64,000 bases of DNA from JBAMOY01 sp037071015 (GCA_037071015.1 JBAMOY010000001.1:310001-374000), one strand, 5' to 3'. Counted from the stretch's first letter, positions 32,163 through 41,344 are shown. Translations and numbers: made by a program. The notes: a model not told the origin generated them from the letters alone.

Positions 32163-33587
32163 ATGAAAAATAAAATGATAACCAGTCGTGATGTCGACTT
32201 TGCTAAGTGGTATACTGATGTAGTAAAAGCTGCACGCTTAGCAGCGTATTCTAATGTTAAAGGATGCGTTATTTTTGAACCTAATGGATATGCTATTTGG
32301 GAGAAAATTAAAGAAGAACTAGATAAAATGTTTAAACAAACAGGTCATCAAAATGTTGCTATGCCAATGTTAATTCCAGAAAATTTGATGAAAAAAGAAG
32401 GGGAATTAATTAACGGTTTTGCTCCGGAGGTGGCTTGGGTTACTCAAGGAGGACAAAAAGAGTTAGAAGAGCGTCTTTGTATTAGACCAACTAGTGAAAC
32501 ATTATTTAGTGATTATTATAGTGGGGTTGTTAAATCTTACCGTGATTTACCACTAAAATATAATCAATGGTGTAGTGTTATGCGCTGGGAAAAAGAAACG
32601 AGACCATTCTTACGTAGTCGTGAATTTTTTTGGCAAGAAGGGCATACAGTTCACGCTACTAAAGAAGAGGCTGAAGCTGAAACTAAATGTATGTTGAATG
32701 TCTATAAAGAATTTTTTGAAAATTATTTAGCTGTACCAGTTATTGCCGGTTTAAAAACAGAAAAAGAAAAATTTGCTGGGGCCGAATATACTTATACAAT
32801 TGAGGCGTTAATGTATAATGGAATCGCTCTTCAATCTGGAACAAGTCATTACTTTGGACAAAAATTTTCTAAAGCCTATGATATAAAATTCTTAAATAAA
32901 AACAATGAATTAGAATATTGTTATCAAACTTCTTGGGGTGTATCTAACCGTATGATTGGAGCCTTAATCATGGTTCATGGTGATGATAACGGGCTAATTT
33001 TACCACCCAAAATTGCTCCAACTCAAGTAATAATTGTTCCAATTGGGAATGATGAAAACATTATGGTTAAGTGTAATGAAATTTATGAAAAGTTAATTAG
33101 CAATAATATATCTGTAAAAATTGATAATAGTGATAAATCACCGGGTTTCAAATTTGCAGAAGCAGAAGTAAACGGTATTCCAGTTAGAATTGAAATTGGA
33201 AGTCGTGATTTAGATAATAATAGTATTACTATTGCTCGTCGTGATACTAGAGAGAAAATGTTGGTATCATTAGATGAAGATCTTACCATGTATGTTAAAA
33301 AATTAATGGAAGATATTCAAAGCAATTTATATAATAAAGCTTTAGAACGTATGCATAGTTTGACTTTTGAAGCTAAAAATATTAATGAGGTAAAAACAAT
33401 TATTAATAATCATCCAGGGTTTATTAAAGCTGATTGGTGCGGTGATGAGGCCTGTGAACTAAAAATGAAAGAAATAAACGGTATTAAATCTAGATGTATT
33501 TTAGAAGATGAAAAAATGCTTACTGGTAAATGTGTTGTTTGCAGTAAAGAAGCTAAACACTTAGTAGTATGGGGAATTCAATATTAA
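32163..33587 (+). CDS. proS: Prolyl-tRNA synthetase, archaeal/eukaryal-like (ProS type 3)
   Basis: Charges tRNA-Pro; 474 residues, the short form without the editing insertion. Begins DFAKWYTDVVKAARLAAYSNVKGC; class II motifs FLRSREFFWQEGH and the anticodon-binding domain APTQVIIVPIGNDEN. The C-terminus has the zinc-like domain of this subtype, with CGDEAC and CVVCSKEA and the terminal VVWGIQY that inserts in the active site. Ribosome binding site agagtgat. Confidence 0.95.
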   Translation: MKNKMITSRDVDFAKWYTDVVKAARLAAYSNVKGCVIFEPNGYAIWEKIKEELDKMFKQTGHQNVAMPMLIPENLMKKEGELINGFAPEVAWVTQGGQKELEERLCIRPTSETLFSDYYSGVVKSYRDLPLKYNQWCSVMRWEKETRPFLRSREFFWQEGHTVHATKEEAEAETKCMLNVYKEFFENYLAVPVIAGLKTEKEKFAGAEYTYTIEALMYNGIALQSGTSHYFGQKFSKAYDIKFLNKNNELEYCYQTSWGVSNRMIGALIMVHGDDNGLILPPKIAPTQVIIVPIGNDENIMVKCNEIYEKLISNNISVKIDNSDKSPGFKFAEAEVNGIPVRIEIGSRDLDNNSITIARRDTREKMLVSLDEDLTMYVKKLMEDIQSNLYNKALERMHSLTFEAKNINEVKTIINNHPGFIKADWCGDEACELKMKEINGIKSRCILEDEKMLTGKCVVCSKEAKHLVVWGIQY

Positions 33588-33596
33588 GAGTTGTTT

Positions 33597-33693
33597 TTTG
33601 TCAAATAGTGTTGGTAGACAATAATTTGATGTAAGTAACTTATGTATAAAAGGATGATGAAAATCGTCCTTTTATAATGCTTTTAATTAAAAA
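33597..33693 (+). repeat. 97-bp direct repeat, left copy
   Basis: Matches 34764-34860 without gaps at roughly 88-90% by eye. It holds a hairpin (AAAGGATGAT with ATCGTCCTTT, 33648-33675 region, followed by TTTTAT) that would terminate proS. The region 33694-33973 beyond it has no gene I can support apart from the fragment at 33774. Confidence 0.8.
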
Positions 33694-33773
33694 TTTTAGC
33701 AATGAGGTAATATAAATTATCATTTTATAATTGAAATTGAAGTTTTTGATATGAAAATGCGAATCACTTATGG

Positions 33774-33887
33774 GTGCGTTGTCAAATGTGTTATAATGGA
33801 GTTAATCAGAATTATCATAGTAATTTAACTATACTAGAAATTTTAGATGAAATTAGTAATATTGTTGAAGAGATTAAATCATTATAA
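33774..33887 (+). pseudogene. Possible gene remnant
   Basis: A frame reading VRCQMCYNGVNQNY...ILEILDEISNIVEEIKSL has protein-like composition and a terminal helix, but no start region of its own; an in-frame GTG lies near its beginning. It may be the 3' end of a lost gene. A short ORF could equally arise by chance. Confidence 0.25.
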
Positions 33888-33973
33888 AAACATTCATAAT
33901 TCTAAGTTTGAAAACGTAGAAGACAAAATAGATGTTGAGATGGATACTAAAAAATTGGTAAGGAGTTAATATT

Positions 33974-34663
33974 ATGTATAGTATATTATTTAGTAGAATA
34001 GAAGTTGGTATGGATAAAGTTAAAGATAGGGTGTTAGAAATATTACCTAAGAATCCTAAAGTGGCTATATTTCCTTGGGCATTTCCGTTTGAAATAGATG
34101 CTGATAAATTAGATAATGAGTTTTTTAAAAAAGGTGAAAGAAGATATAATAGATATATAAATGAACTTAAAAAGATAGGCATAGATGAAAGTAATATTAC
34201 TGTATGTAATTGTTATAGTGATTCTACTGAAAAGCTTAAGAGTATTGTTAAAGATTCTAATATATTATTATTACCGGGTGGTAATCCAGAAATGTTTTTC
34301 AAAAAGGTACTTCATGACACAGAGATATTTTATGATATAAAACATTTTGATGGATTGATAATTGGAGAAAGCGCTGGAACTGAACTTCAATTAAGAAGAT
34401 ACTTTATTACCGCAAAAAATAATTTTTATAAATATTTTGCGTTTTATGATGGTTTTGGCGTGTTAGATGATCCATTTTATATAGATGTACATACAATAAA
34501 TAATAAAAGATATTTAGATTCATTACAAAAAGTTTCTAATAATACCAATAAAGTGGTATATGCAATATTTGATGATGGAGCACTAATTTATAATAGAATA
34601 AATAAAGAATTAGAAATGTTTGGTAATGTTAAAGAGTTTAATCCAAATAACTGCAATAATTAA
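33974..34663 (+). CDS. Peptidase S51 (cyanophycinase/PepE)-like protein
   Basis: A 229-residue protein of the class-I-glutamine-amidotransferase-like fold. The nucleophile elbow is IIGESAGTELQLRR (G-x-S-x-G with the Ser); LLLPGGNPEMFF is the oxyanion-side loop; VHTINNKRYL carries the likely His. S51 peptidases cleave Asp-Xaa dipeptides or cyanophycin. It is flanked by 97-bp direct repeats, which suggests arrival or duplication. Start ATG 33974 with aaggagt upstream. Confidence 0.8.
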   Translation: MYSILFSRIEVGMDKVKDRVLEILPKNPKVAIFPWAFPFEIDADKLDNEFFKKGERRYNRYINELKKIGIDESNITVCNCYSDSTEKLKSIVKDSNILLLPGGNPEMFFKKVLHDTEIFYDIKHFDGLIIGESAGTELQLRRYFITAKNNFYKYFAFYDGFGVLDDPFYIDVHTINNKRYLDSLQKVSNNTNKVVYAIFDDGALIYNRINKELEMFGNVKEFNPNNCNN

Positions 34664-34763
34664 TTATACTGTAGTATGATTTTAGTTGGGGTTTAATTAT
34701 TGGATAGTACAATAAAGTTTAATTCAATAGATTTTAGCAGAAATGAAATATCCAAATGGGTTC

Positions 34764-34860
34764 TTTGTCAAATAGTGTTGGTAGATAATAATTTGATGTA
34801 AGTAACTTATGTATATTAGGATGATGCAAATAATCCTTTTACAATGCCCGTAATTAAAAA
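34764..34860 (+). repeat. 97-bp direct repeat, right copy
   Basis: Second copy of the repeat at 33597-33693. Its hairpin is weaker (AGGAT/ATCCT). The stretch 34664-35042 otherwise contains only this repeat, a terminator at 34943 and a promoter-like region. Confidence 0.8.
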
Positions 34861-34942
34861 ATATTCTCGCAACGAAGTGAGTATATTTTAAAAAATAGCA
34901 TTAGTCACTTTTATTCACTAACACTATTTATAGTACAACCTT

Positions 34943-34968
34943 AAGAGTAACATGTGTTACTCTTTTTT
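34943..34968 (+). terminator. Terminator before the spoIIB-like gene
   Basis: AAGAGTAAC and GTTACTCTT pair perfectly around ATGT, followed by TTTT. Confidence 0.8.
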
Positions 34969-35042
34969 GTAATATTTTGTAAAGTGAAAATATTTCGACA
35001 ATTAATGACAGTTGTTACTTTTATACTATATATGGTGATAAT

Positions 35043-35495
35043 ATGAAAGAGAAAATAATTATGCCAATTATTGCGTGTGTTTTAGTTGGATTTGTTATGG
35101 GAAAATTTATGTTTAATCAATATGATAATGGGGTAGCTTTAACCTCTAATTTAACAGAAAAGGAACAACTTTACTTTCTACAACAAGGGGTATATTCATC
35201 CCTTGATAGTATGAAGGAAAATACCTCTTCGTTACCTTACTATATTTATAGTGAAGAGGATAGTAAATATTATGTTTATGTTGGAATTACCAAAGATAAA
35301 GATAATCTAGAAAAGTTAAAGGGATTTTATCAAGATAAAGGGTATGATATTTATATAAAAAGTATTGAAGTTAGTAATAAGGAATTTTTAGAGGTTTTTA
35401 ATCAATATGAACAATTATTACAAAAGACTACAGATGCAAATGCGATTAGCGCTATCGAAAGTAGTGTTTTAGCAAAATATGAGGAGTTAACTTAA
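35043..35495 (+). CDS. Membrane-anchored SPOR-like protein, SpoIIB-like
   Basis: A 150-residue protein with one N-terminal membrane helix (IIMPIIACVLVGFVMGKFMF) and an outside domain containing YYVYVGITKDKDNLEKLKGFYQDKGYDIYIKSI, which resembles a SPOR domain (peptidoglycan-binding beta-alpha-beta unit). In B. subtilis spoIIB (also SPOR-containing and membrane-anchored) lies upstream of maf-radC. Here it overlaps radC by one base. The position plus layout support a SpoIIB-like identity; the sequence alone is not enough. Confidence 0.65.
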   Translation: MKEKIIMPIIACVLVGFVMGKFMFNQYDNGVALTSNLTEKEQLYFLQQGVYSSLDSMKENTSSLPYYIYSEEDSKYYVYVGITKDKDNLEKLKGFYQDKGYDIYIKSIEVSNKEFLEVFNQYEQLLQKTTDANAISAIESSVLAKYEELT

Positions 35496-36178
35496 TGAAT
35501 ATAAAAATCAAAGATATTCCTATCAATGATCGACCTCGTGAAAGGTTAATTATGGTAGGGCCAACTAATATTAGCAATGAAGAATTAATTGCTATTTTAC
35601 TTAAAACTGGTACTATTGATTCATCGGCTAAAACAGTAGCAATGAAGATTTTAAAAGAAATCGGTGATATTCGAAATTTTCAAAATTTAAATTTGGAAAA
35701 ATTGAAAAAAATAAATGGGGTTGGTACTGCTAAAGCTTGTGTGATATTAGCGGCTATTGAATTAGGACGAAGAATTAATCTAAGTATTGATAGTTTACAA
35801 AATCTTAAAATTAACACATCTGAATTGGTATACAAATATTATCATGATATTCTTTCTGATAAAAAGCAAGAATATTTTTATTGCCTTTTTTTGAATAATC
35901 AAAAAAGAGTTATAGCTGATAAAAATTTATTTATTGGCACGTTAAGTGGTAGTTTGGTTCATCCAAGGGAGATTTTTAAAGAGGCATGTCTCAACAGTGC
36001 TTCTTCTATTATTTGTGTTCACAATCATCCCAGTGGTAATGTGCTACCAAGTAGTGAAGATCGGATTTTAACTAAAAGGTTAGTTTATTTAGGGCAGATT
36101 ATGGGGATACCTATAATTGATCATATTATCATTGGTAAAAATAATTACTATAGTTTTTTTGAAAATAATGATATTTAA
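35495..36178 (+). CDS. radC: RadC family protein (JAB/MPN)
   Basis: 227 residues. N-terminal helix-hairpin-helix-like region (LKKINGVGTAKACVILAAIELG) and a C-terminal JAB metalloprotease fold with HNHPSGNVLPSSED, the zinc motif HxHx(7-10)D, preceded by EIFKEACLNSAS. Despite its name, a role in repair is doubtful. The stop is followed by the mreC region as in Bacillus, but mreB is not present between radC and mreC. Confidence 0.93.
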   Translation: MNIKIKDIPINDRPRERLIMVGPTNISNEELIAILLKTGTIDSSAKTVAMKILKEIGDIRNFQNLNLEKLKKINGVGTAKACVILAAIELGRRINLSIDSLQNLKINTSELVYKYYHDILSDKKQEYFYCLFLNNQKRVIADKNLFIGTLSGSLVHPREIFKEACLNSASSIICVHNHPSGNVLPSSEDRILTKRLVYLGQIMGIPIIDHIIIGKNNYYSFFENNDI

Positions 36179-36223
36179 TTGGCAATAGCTTTAAAATATA
36201 TTATAATGAATAAGGTGAAAACT

Positions 36224-37069
36224 ATGTATCGAAGAAAAAAGTTTGAGGTTAAATATATCGTCTTAATTGTGTTAATCGTATTGATTGTTTTTTTAGTTGT
36301 TGTTAATGCTATTATGAAAAATCACCATAATGTTAATTTTATTAATGGCTTTTTTAAAGATAGCATTCTATTTGTTAATAAGGTTGTTAATACACCAATT
36401 AATTTTGTTCGTGATAAGATTGATGAAAATAATACCAAGAAAGATTTGTTAAAAAAATACAATAAATTAAAAGATGATTATGCCTCAACTGAAGAATTAC
36501 GTTTAGAAAATGCTGAATTAACAAAAGAGATTGAAGAGTTAAAAAAAGCTCTGGATTTGAAAAATGTTTTATCTGATTATCAAAAAATTAACAGTGTTAC
36601 TTTAAATCGTAATTTAGGTTACTGGTATCGTAATATTACGATTGATAAAGGAAAAAAAGATGGAATCAAAGAGAATATGGCAGTTATTAACAGTGACGGT
36701 CTTATTGGCACTATTTATAAAACTAGTAATCATACCAGTACAGTTAAATTACTTACGAGTAATCAGTTTAATAAAATATCAGTTAAAATTGAGGTTGATG
36801 GTCAATATATATATGCATTATTAACAGGATTTAATGAAAAGGATGAAACGTTTACTCTAGAAGGGGTATCAGAAAACACTGAAATTCCTGTTGGTTCTAA
36901 AGTAACGACTACAGGTATGGGGAGTATTTTTCCTAGTGGTATTTTAGTTGGTAAAGTTACACAGATCGATACAGATAGTTATGATTTAGCAAAGATTATT
37001 AAAATTAAATCAAACGTTAATTTTAATGATTTAAATATTGTAACGGTTTTGAAAAGAGATGGTAACTAG
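36224..37069 (+). CDS. mreC: Rod shape-determining protein MreC
   Basis: 281 residues: an N-terminal membrane helix (YIVLIVLIVLIVFLVVVNAI), a coiled coil (about residues 65-110, ENTKKDLLKKYNKLKDDY-like) and the beta-rich extracytoplasmic domain (VTLNRNLGYWYRNITIDKGKKDGIKENMAVI). It organises cell-wall elongation with MreD. Start is ATG 36224, after aaggtg, not the upstream ATG at 36206. MreB is not in this cluster. Confidence 0.92.
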   Translation: MYRRKKFEVKYIVLIVLIVLIVFLVVVNAIMKNHHNVNFINGFFKDSILFVNKVVNTPINFVRDKIDENNTKKDLLKKYNKLKDDYASTEELRLENAELTKEIEELKKALDLKNVLSDYQKINSVTLNRNLGYWYRNITIDKGKKDGIKENMAVINSDGLIGTIYKTSNHTSTVKLLTSNQFNKISVKIEVDGQYIYALLTGFNEKDETFTLEGVSENTEIPVGSKVTTTGMGSIFPSGILVGKVTQIDTDSYDLAKIIKIKSNVNFNDLNIVTVLKRDGN

Positions 37070-37570
37070 ATGGTGTTAGTTTATATTGTTCTGGCAGTGT
37101 CTTTTATCTTTCAAGGTGTTCTTTCCAATTTTATCAATATTGATACATCTATTTTTAATCTTTTATTGCCAATTATAGCTTTGATTATAATATATCCTTT
37201 TTTTTGTAAAGATTTAGGTAAGTATCTTATTTATGCTGGTATTTATGGACTTTTATATGATTTAATATATACTGATACTTTAGTCTTATATATGGGGCTA
37301 TTTATCATGATTGCTTTTATTATTAGTCTTTTAAATATTATTTTCTCAAATAATATTATTAATATTGGTTTTATCAGTGTTTTAGTTATCGCTATTTATC
37401 GCATTATCAGTTATACGATTCTAGTAATGATTAATTATCTTCCGTTTGATATGAATTTGCTTTTTCATAGTATCTATTCTTCATTGTTAGTAAATATTTT
37501 ATATGCAGTTATTCTTTACTTTATATGTGATAGAATCAGTGATAAATATCATATTGAAAAAATTGATTAA
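37070..37570 (+). CDS. mreD: Rod shape-determining protein MreD
   Basis: A 166-residue membrane protein with about five helices, starting at an ATG directly after the mreC stop. MreD proteins are poorly conserved; the call rests on size, helix pattern (for example the KDLGKYLIYAGIYGLLYDLIY region, an Asp-containing loop typical of the family) and its place after mreC. Confidence 0.85.
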   Translation: MVLVYIVLAVSFIFQGVLSNFINIDTSIFNLLLPIIALIIIYPFFCKDLGKYLIYAGIYGLLYDLIYTDTLVLYMGLFIMIAFIISLLNIIFSNNIINIGFISVLVIAIYRIISYTILVMINYLPFDMNLLFHSIYSSLLVNILYAVILYFICDRISDKYHIEKID

Positions 37571-37617
37571 GAGTTATAAATTAGCTCTTTTTTTCATATA
37601 TATTATTGGTGATAAAT

Positions 37618-38238
37618 ATGGACAATCCTGATTTAATAAGAATTAAACAAGAAATAAAACGTAAAAAAAGACAAAATCAAAAACCGAAAAAAAGAAACAA
37701 TAAAATTGTTAAATACTTAAGTAAAACATTAGTTTTAGTGTGTTTGACATTAATCACCTTAATAGTTTTAAAAGCTAACCCTAAATTTAAAAAAGTATTT
37801 TATCAACGTGTCTATGAGGATAATATAACGTTTGCTAAGATAAATAAGTGGTATGAATCGAAGTTCGGCAGTTCGATTCCTTTTAAAGATTTAGTTAAAG
37901 ATACTACTAAAACAGTTTTTAATGAAAAATTAGAGTATAAAGAAGCTAATAAATATAAAGATGGAGTTAAGCTAAAAGTTGATAATAATTATTTAGTACC
38001 TGTTTTGGAGAGTGGATTAGTAGTATTTATTGGTGATAAGGATAATTATAAAAATACAATTATCATTCAACAGGTTAATGGCGTTGATGTTTGGTATTCT
38101 AATGTAACTAATTCTAATTTAAAATTGTATGATTATGTCGAAAAGGGTGATTTGGTTGGAGAGACTTTAAAAGATGAATTAGTACTAATTTTCAAAAAAG
38201 ATGGAAAAGTTCAAGATTATAAAGAATATCTTAAATAA
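37618..38238 (+). CDS. spoIVFA: SpoIVFA-like protein (degenerate M23)
   Basis: 206 residues: basic cytoplasmic N-terminus (QEIKRKKRQNQKPKKRNNK), one membrane helix (LVLVCLTLITLIVLKA), then a C-terminal domain with a lysostaphin-like fold (VLESGLVVFIGDKDNYKNTIIIQQVNGVDVWYSNV) that lacks the zinc histidines. In B. subtilis SpoIVFA holds the SpoIVFB protease inactive in the forespore outer membrane. The gene is directly upstream of, and overlaps, a SpoIVFB-like gene. Start ATG 37618 (ggtgataaat upstream). Confidence 0.85.
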   Translation: MDNPDLIRIKQEIKRKKRQNQKPKKRNNKIVKYLSKTLVLVCLTLITLIVLKANPKFKKVFYQRVYEDNITFAKINKWYESKFGSSIPFKDLVKDTTKTVFNEKLEYKEANKYKDGVKLKVDNNYLVPVLESGLVVFIGDKDNYKNTIIIQQVNGVDVWYSNVTNSNLKLYDYVEKGDLVGETLKDELVLIFKKDGKVQDYKEYLK

Positions 38239-38983
38239 GATATATTTTCATCCTTTCTTTCTTTTAGTAGCATTCATTTGTTCAATTACTGGTGTATTTA
38301 GAGAGTTTACAATATTTTTTTTGATTATCATTATTCATGAGATTGGGCATATCATCGGAGGTTTATACTATAATTGGCCAATTGATAAGGTTATTTTTTT
38401 ACCGTTTGGAGGATTAACTATTTTTAAACAAAAGTTAAATACACCATTAAAAGAAGAGTTTATAGTAACTTTATTAGGACCACTCTTTCAGATATTATTT
38501 TATTTAATTTGTACTAAATTATTTTCTGATAATATTATTTTAACTAAATACCACTATCCATTATTATTCTTTAACTTATTACCACTAGTACCGTTAGATG
38601 GTTCTAAGATTTTTAATATTTTGCTAAATAAGATGATGTCGTTTAAATGGGGTCATTTAGTTAGTGTTATTTTTTCTTTGATTTTTGACATTATTTTGAT
38701 TTTAATTATTATTTTAAAAAAAATAGATTTAGTTTATTTTCTAATTTTTTTCTTTTTGGTGGTTAAAGCTTTAAAAGAATTATCTAATCATCATGTCTTA
38801 GTTAATAAATTTATTTTAGAACGTTATTTATATAATTTTCATTTTACTAAAAATAAACTTTTACAGAACAAAAAATTAGAAAACATGTTTCGTGATTATC
38901 ATCATTTTTTTTATTGTTATCATAGACTATATTCTGAAGAGGAACTTTTAAGAAAAAGGTTTGACTTTAAAAGGAAAGTATGA
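38201..38983 (+). CDS. spoIVFB: SpoIVFB-like intramembrane metalloprotease (M50)
   Basis: 260 residues with about six helices. The zinc motif HEIGH (in IIIIHEIGHIIGGLYY) and PLVPLDGSKIF (the second motif, LDG) are those of site-2 proteases; FILERYLYNFHFTK resembles the C-terminal segment of B. subtilis SpoIVFB. That enzyme cleaves pro-sigma-K in the mother cell. The gene overlaps spoIVFA by 38 bases; a weak ribosome binding site means translation is probably coupled. It precedes rplU as in Bacillus. Confidence 0.9.
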   Translation: MEKFKIIKNILNKIYFHPFFLLVAFICSITGVFREFTIFFLIIIIHEIGHIIGGLYYNWPIDKVIFLPFGGLTIFKQKLNTPLKEEFIVTLLGPLFQILFYLICTKLFSDNIILTKYHYPLLFFNLLPLVPLDGSKIFNILLNKMMSFKWGHLVSVIFSLIFDIILILIIILKKIDLVYFLIFFFLVVKALKELSNHHVLVNKFILERYLYNFHFTKNKLLQNKKLENMFRDYHHFFYCYHRLYSEEELLRKRFDFKRKV

Positions 38984-38989
38984 TAAAAT

Positions 38990-39075
38990 TCTATATTGTG
39001 TAGAGCCTCTCTCTACAACCGCACAGAATAGGTTTAAACAAATATGTACCTTAATGGCGAGTCTTAGATTAAAAT
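38990..39075 (+). ncRNA. Ribosomal protein L21 leader
   Basis: The ~100 bases before rplU hold the hairpin GTAGAGcctCTCTAC (about 39000-39016), then ACCGCACAGAATAGGTTTAAAC and ACCTTAATGGCGAGTC before the aaaggagg ribosome binding site. This resembles the L21 leader found ahead of rplU in Firmicutes, which is thought to bind L21 and repress translation. I could not compare it with the consensus. Confidence 0.55.
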
Positions 39076-39089
39076 AAAGGAGGTATAGT

Positions 39090-39392
39090 ATGAAAGCTGT
39101 TATTGAAACAGGCGGAAAGCAATATTATGTTGAAGAAGGAACTATTCTTTACGTAGAAAAATTAGATGCTGAAGCTGGTAAAAAAGTTACTTTTGATAAA
39201 GTTATGATGGCTAATGGTGTAGTTGGACACCCTTATTTATCTAATGTAACTGTTGAAGGTGAAGTTGTTAAACACGGTAAACAAAAGAAAATTATAGTAT
39301 TCAAATACAATGCTAAAAAGAAATATCGTAAAAAACAAGGTCATCGTCAACCATATACTAAAGTTGAAATTAAAAAAATTGTAACTAAATAA
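39090..39392 (+). CDS. rplU: 50S ribosomal protein L21
   Basis: 100 residues: MKAVIETGGKQYYVEEGTILYVEKL and KYRKKQGHRQPYTKVEI, unmistakable L21. First gene of the rplU-prp-rpmA operon. Confidence 0.97.
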   Translation: MKAVIETGGKQYYVEEGTILYVEKLDAEAGKKVTFDKVMMANGVVGHPYLSNVTVEGEVVKHGKQKKIIVFKYNAKKKYRKKQGHRQPYTKVEIKKIVTK

Positions 39393-39393
39393 T

Positions 39394-39696
39394 ATGATTA
39401 AAGTTAGTATAAATAAAAGTGATAAAGTAGTTAATAATATAATTATTAATGGTCACGCTAATTTTGATGAGTACGGAAAAGACATAGTTTGTGCTAGTGT
39501 AAGTAGTATTGTTATTACTTCGATAAATGCAATATTGCGAATTGATGAAAAAGCAATCAATTATCAGGAAAAAGAGGGCCTAGTTATAATTGATATAAAT
39601 AAACATACGAAAGTAGTTGATCTTTTAATCGAAAATATGATTGACTTATTAGAACAATTACAAAAAGAATATCGTAAAAATATAAAAATAAATTAA
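39394..39696 (+). CDS. prp: Ribosomal-processing cysteine protease Prp
   Basis: 100 residues (YsxB family). The catalytic pair is visible: His in NGHANFDEYGKDIVC and Cys in DIVCASVSSIV. Prp removes the N-terminal extension of L27 in Firmicutes. The L27 gene immediately downstream carries just such an extension, so substrate and protease are encoded side by side. The gap to rplU is a single base. Confidence 0.93.
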   Translation: MIKVSINKSDKVVNNIIINGHANFDEYGKDIVCASVSSIVITSINAILRIDEKAINYQEKEGLVIIDINKHTKVVDLLIENMIDLLEQLQKEYRKNIKIN

Positions 39697-39712
39697 TGAG
39701 GAGGTGTCATCA

Positions 39713-40009
39713 ATGATGAAATTATTAAAGTTGAATATCCAATTATTCGCTCATAAAAAGGGACAAGGATCTACAAAGAACGGTCGTGACTCTGAATCAA
39801 AAAGATTAGGAGCTAAAGCAGCTGATGGCGAATATGTTACAGGTGGATCTATTTTATACCGTCAACGTGGAACTAAAATATATCCAGGTCATAATGTTGG
39901 AATTGGTAAAGATGATACTGTTTACGCAAAAGTTGCTGGCTATGTTAAATTTGAACGTTTAGGAAGAGATAAAAAACAAGTTAGTATTTATCCAGAAAAA
40001 GTTGCTTAA
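39713..40009 (+). CDS. rpmA: 50S ribosomal protein L27 with cleavable N-terminus
   Basis: 98 residues. The N-terminus MMKLLKLNIQLFAHKKGQG contains the Prp site IQLF-A; mature L27 begins AHKKGQGSTKNGRDSESKRLG. The tail of mature L27 reaches the peptidyl-transferase centre, so cleavage is required. Start ATG 39713 after gaggagg. Confidence 0.96.
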   Translation: MMKLLKLNIQLFAHKKGQGSTKNGRDSESKRLGAKAADGEYVTGGSILYRQRGTKIYPGHNVGIGKDDTVYAKVAGYVKFERLGRDKKQVSIYPEKVA

Positions 40010-40088
40010 TTTAAGTGACTTTTTTTGTGATTCAAGATATAATATTTGAAGATAGAAATTAACTTGTAATTAATAGGAGTGTTAGATA

Positions 40089-40580
40089 ATGGAATTAAGA
40101 GATTTATATAATAAAAAAAGAGAATTAACAGGTTTAACCGTGAAAAAAGGAGATCCAATACCAAGGGGTTATTACTATGTAACTGTTGTCATTTTTATTC
40201 AGAATGATAAAGATAAATTTCTTATTCAAAAGCGTTCGATTGATAAAGGTGGTGATTGGGCTAATACTGGTGGTCATCCTAAAACTGGTGAAAGTAGTTT
40301 AGAGGGTATTGTTACTGAAGTTAAAGAAGAATTAGGCATCAATATTAATCCCAATAAATTGACTTTATTTAAGACAATTAAAACTGAAGATGATTTTATA
40401 GATTTATATTATTTAAAAGCCAATATTAATTTAGATAACTTAGTTTTACAAGAAGAAGAGGTACAGGATGTTACTTGGTTTAGTATTGATGAGATTAATA
40501 GTTTAATCGAACAGGGACAATTTCATCGCAATCACGATTTGATGTATTATGAGTGTTTAAAATATCTAAAACTTAAATAA
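40089..40580 (+). CDS. NUDIX hydrolase
   Basis: 163 residues. The Nudix box GGHPKTGESSLEGIVTEVKEELGI fits GX5EX7REUXEEXGU except that the Arg of REU is replaced (T-E-V-K-E-E). The Glu metal ligands are present. The substrate is unknown; the YYYVTVVIFIQNDKDKFLIQKRS start is of the isopentenyl-diphosphate-isomerase/ MutT-like type. It lies where spo0B sits in Bacillus, between rpmA and obg. Confidence 0.88.
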   Translation: MELRDLYNKKRELTGLTVKKGDPIPRGYYYVTVVIFIQNDKDKFLIQKRSIDKGGDWANTGGHPKTGESSLEGIVTEVKEELGININPNKLTLFKTIKTEDDFIDLYYLKANINLDNLVLQEEEVQDVTWFSIDEINSLIEQGQFHRNHDLMYYECLKYLKLK

Positions 40581-40594
40581 AAGAGGTTTGTTGT

Positions 40595-41344
40595 ATGCAA
40601 TATGAGGGATTAAATGACATTAATGTAGAGTTTAAAGTTAAAATTGATTATGATATCAATTGTTTTAGAGTAATTCCTAAAGATATGAAAAACATTATTA
40701 TTTATTGTCATAATTTAGGTTCTGATGGTACATGGGCACTTAGATTTTACAAGGATCTTTATAAACAACAAATTGGTATTATTGCACCTGATTTTCCTGG
40801 TCATGGGTTAGATCAAACAGATTTCAAAAAATTTAACTTAAACTTATGTCTAATATATTTAGATAATGTTATTAAATACGTTAAAAGGGTTTATCCGGGA
40901 GTTAAAATAAATTTGTTAGGAAGTAGCTTTGGTAGTTATATTATTTTAAATCGTTTAATCCGTAATATTGAACACTTTAATACCGTTTTGTTAATGTGCC
41001 CGGATATTGATTTAGAAACTATTTTTAAAGAGCAACATAATTTGACAGCCGAATATTATCAAAATCATGAGTATAAATTTCTTTATGGTAAGGTTAAACT
41101 ATATTATAATGCGTACTTGGATTTTATTAATTATAATGTTTTAAACAATGATAAAATTACGCGCAATAACAATATTTATGTTGTTTATGGTACTGATGAT
41201 AAGGTTATTAGTTCTGATTTAATGGAATCTTTTTGTCATAATTTGAATATTCCTTTAACTAAAATTAAGGGGGCACCTCATGAGTTTTATAGTTATTTAA
41301 ACGAAGTTAATCAATTTATAATCGATAAGATAAATAATAGTTGA
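40595..41344 (+). CDS. Alpha/beta hydrolase
   Basis: 249 residues. HNLGSDGTW (oxyanion loop) then LLGSSFGSYIILNRL, the nucleophile elbow with Ser, Asp in VVYGTDDKVI and His in KGAPHEF complete a catalytic triad. The substrate is unknown; family members include esterases and acyl-peptide hydrolases. 15 bases after the Nudix gene and probably co-transcribed. Confidence 0.85.
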   Translation: MQYEGLNDINVEFKVKIDYDINCFRVIPKDMKNIIIYCHNLGSDGTWALRFYKDLYKQQIGIIAPDFPGHGLDQTDFKKFNLNLCLIYLDNVIKYVKRVYPGVKINLLGSSFGSYIILNRLIRNIEHFNTVLLMCPDIDLETIFKEQHNLTAEYYQNHEYKFLYGKVKLYYNAYLDFINYNVLNNDKITRNNNIYVVYGTDDKVISSDLMESFCHNLNIPLTKIKGAPHEFYSYLNEVNQFIIDKINNS

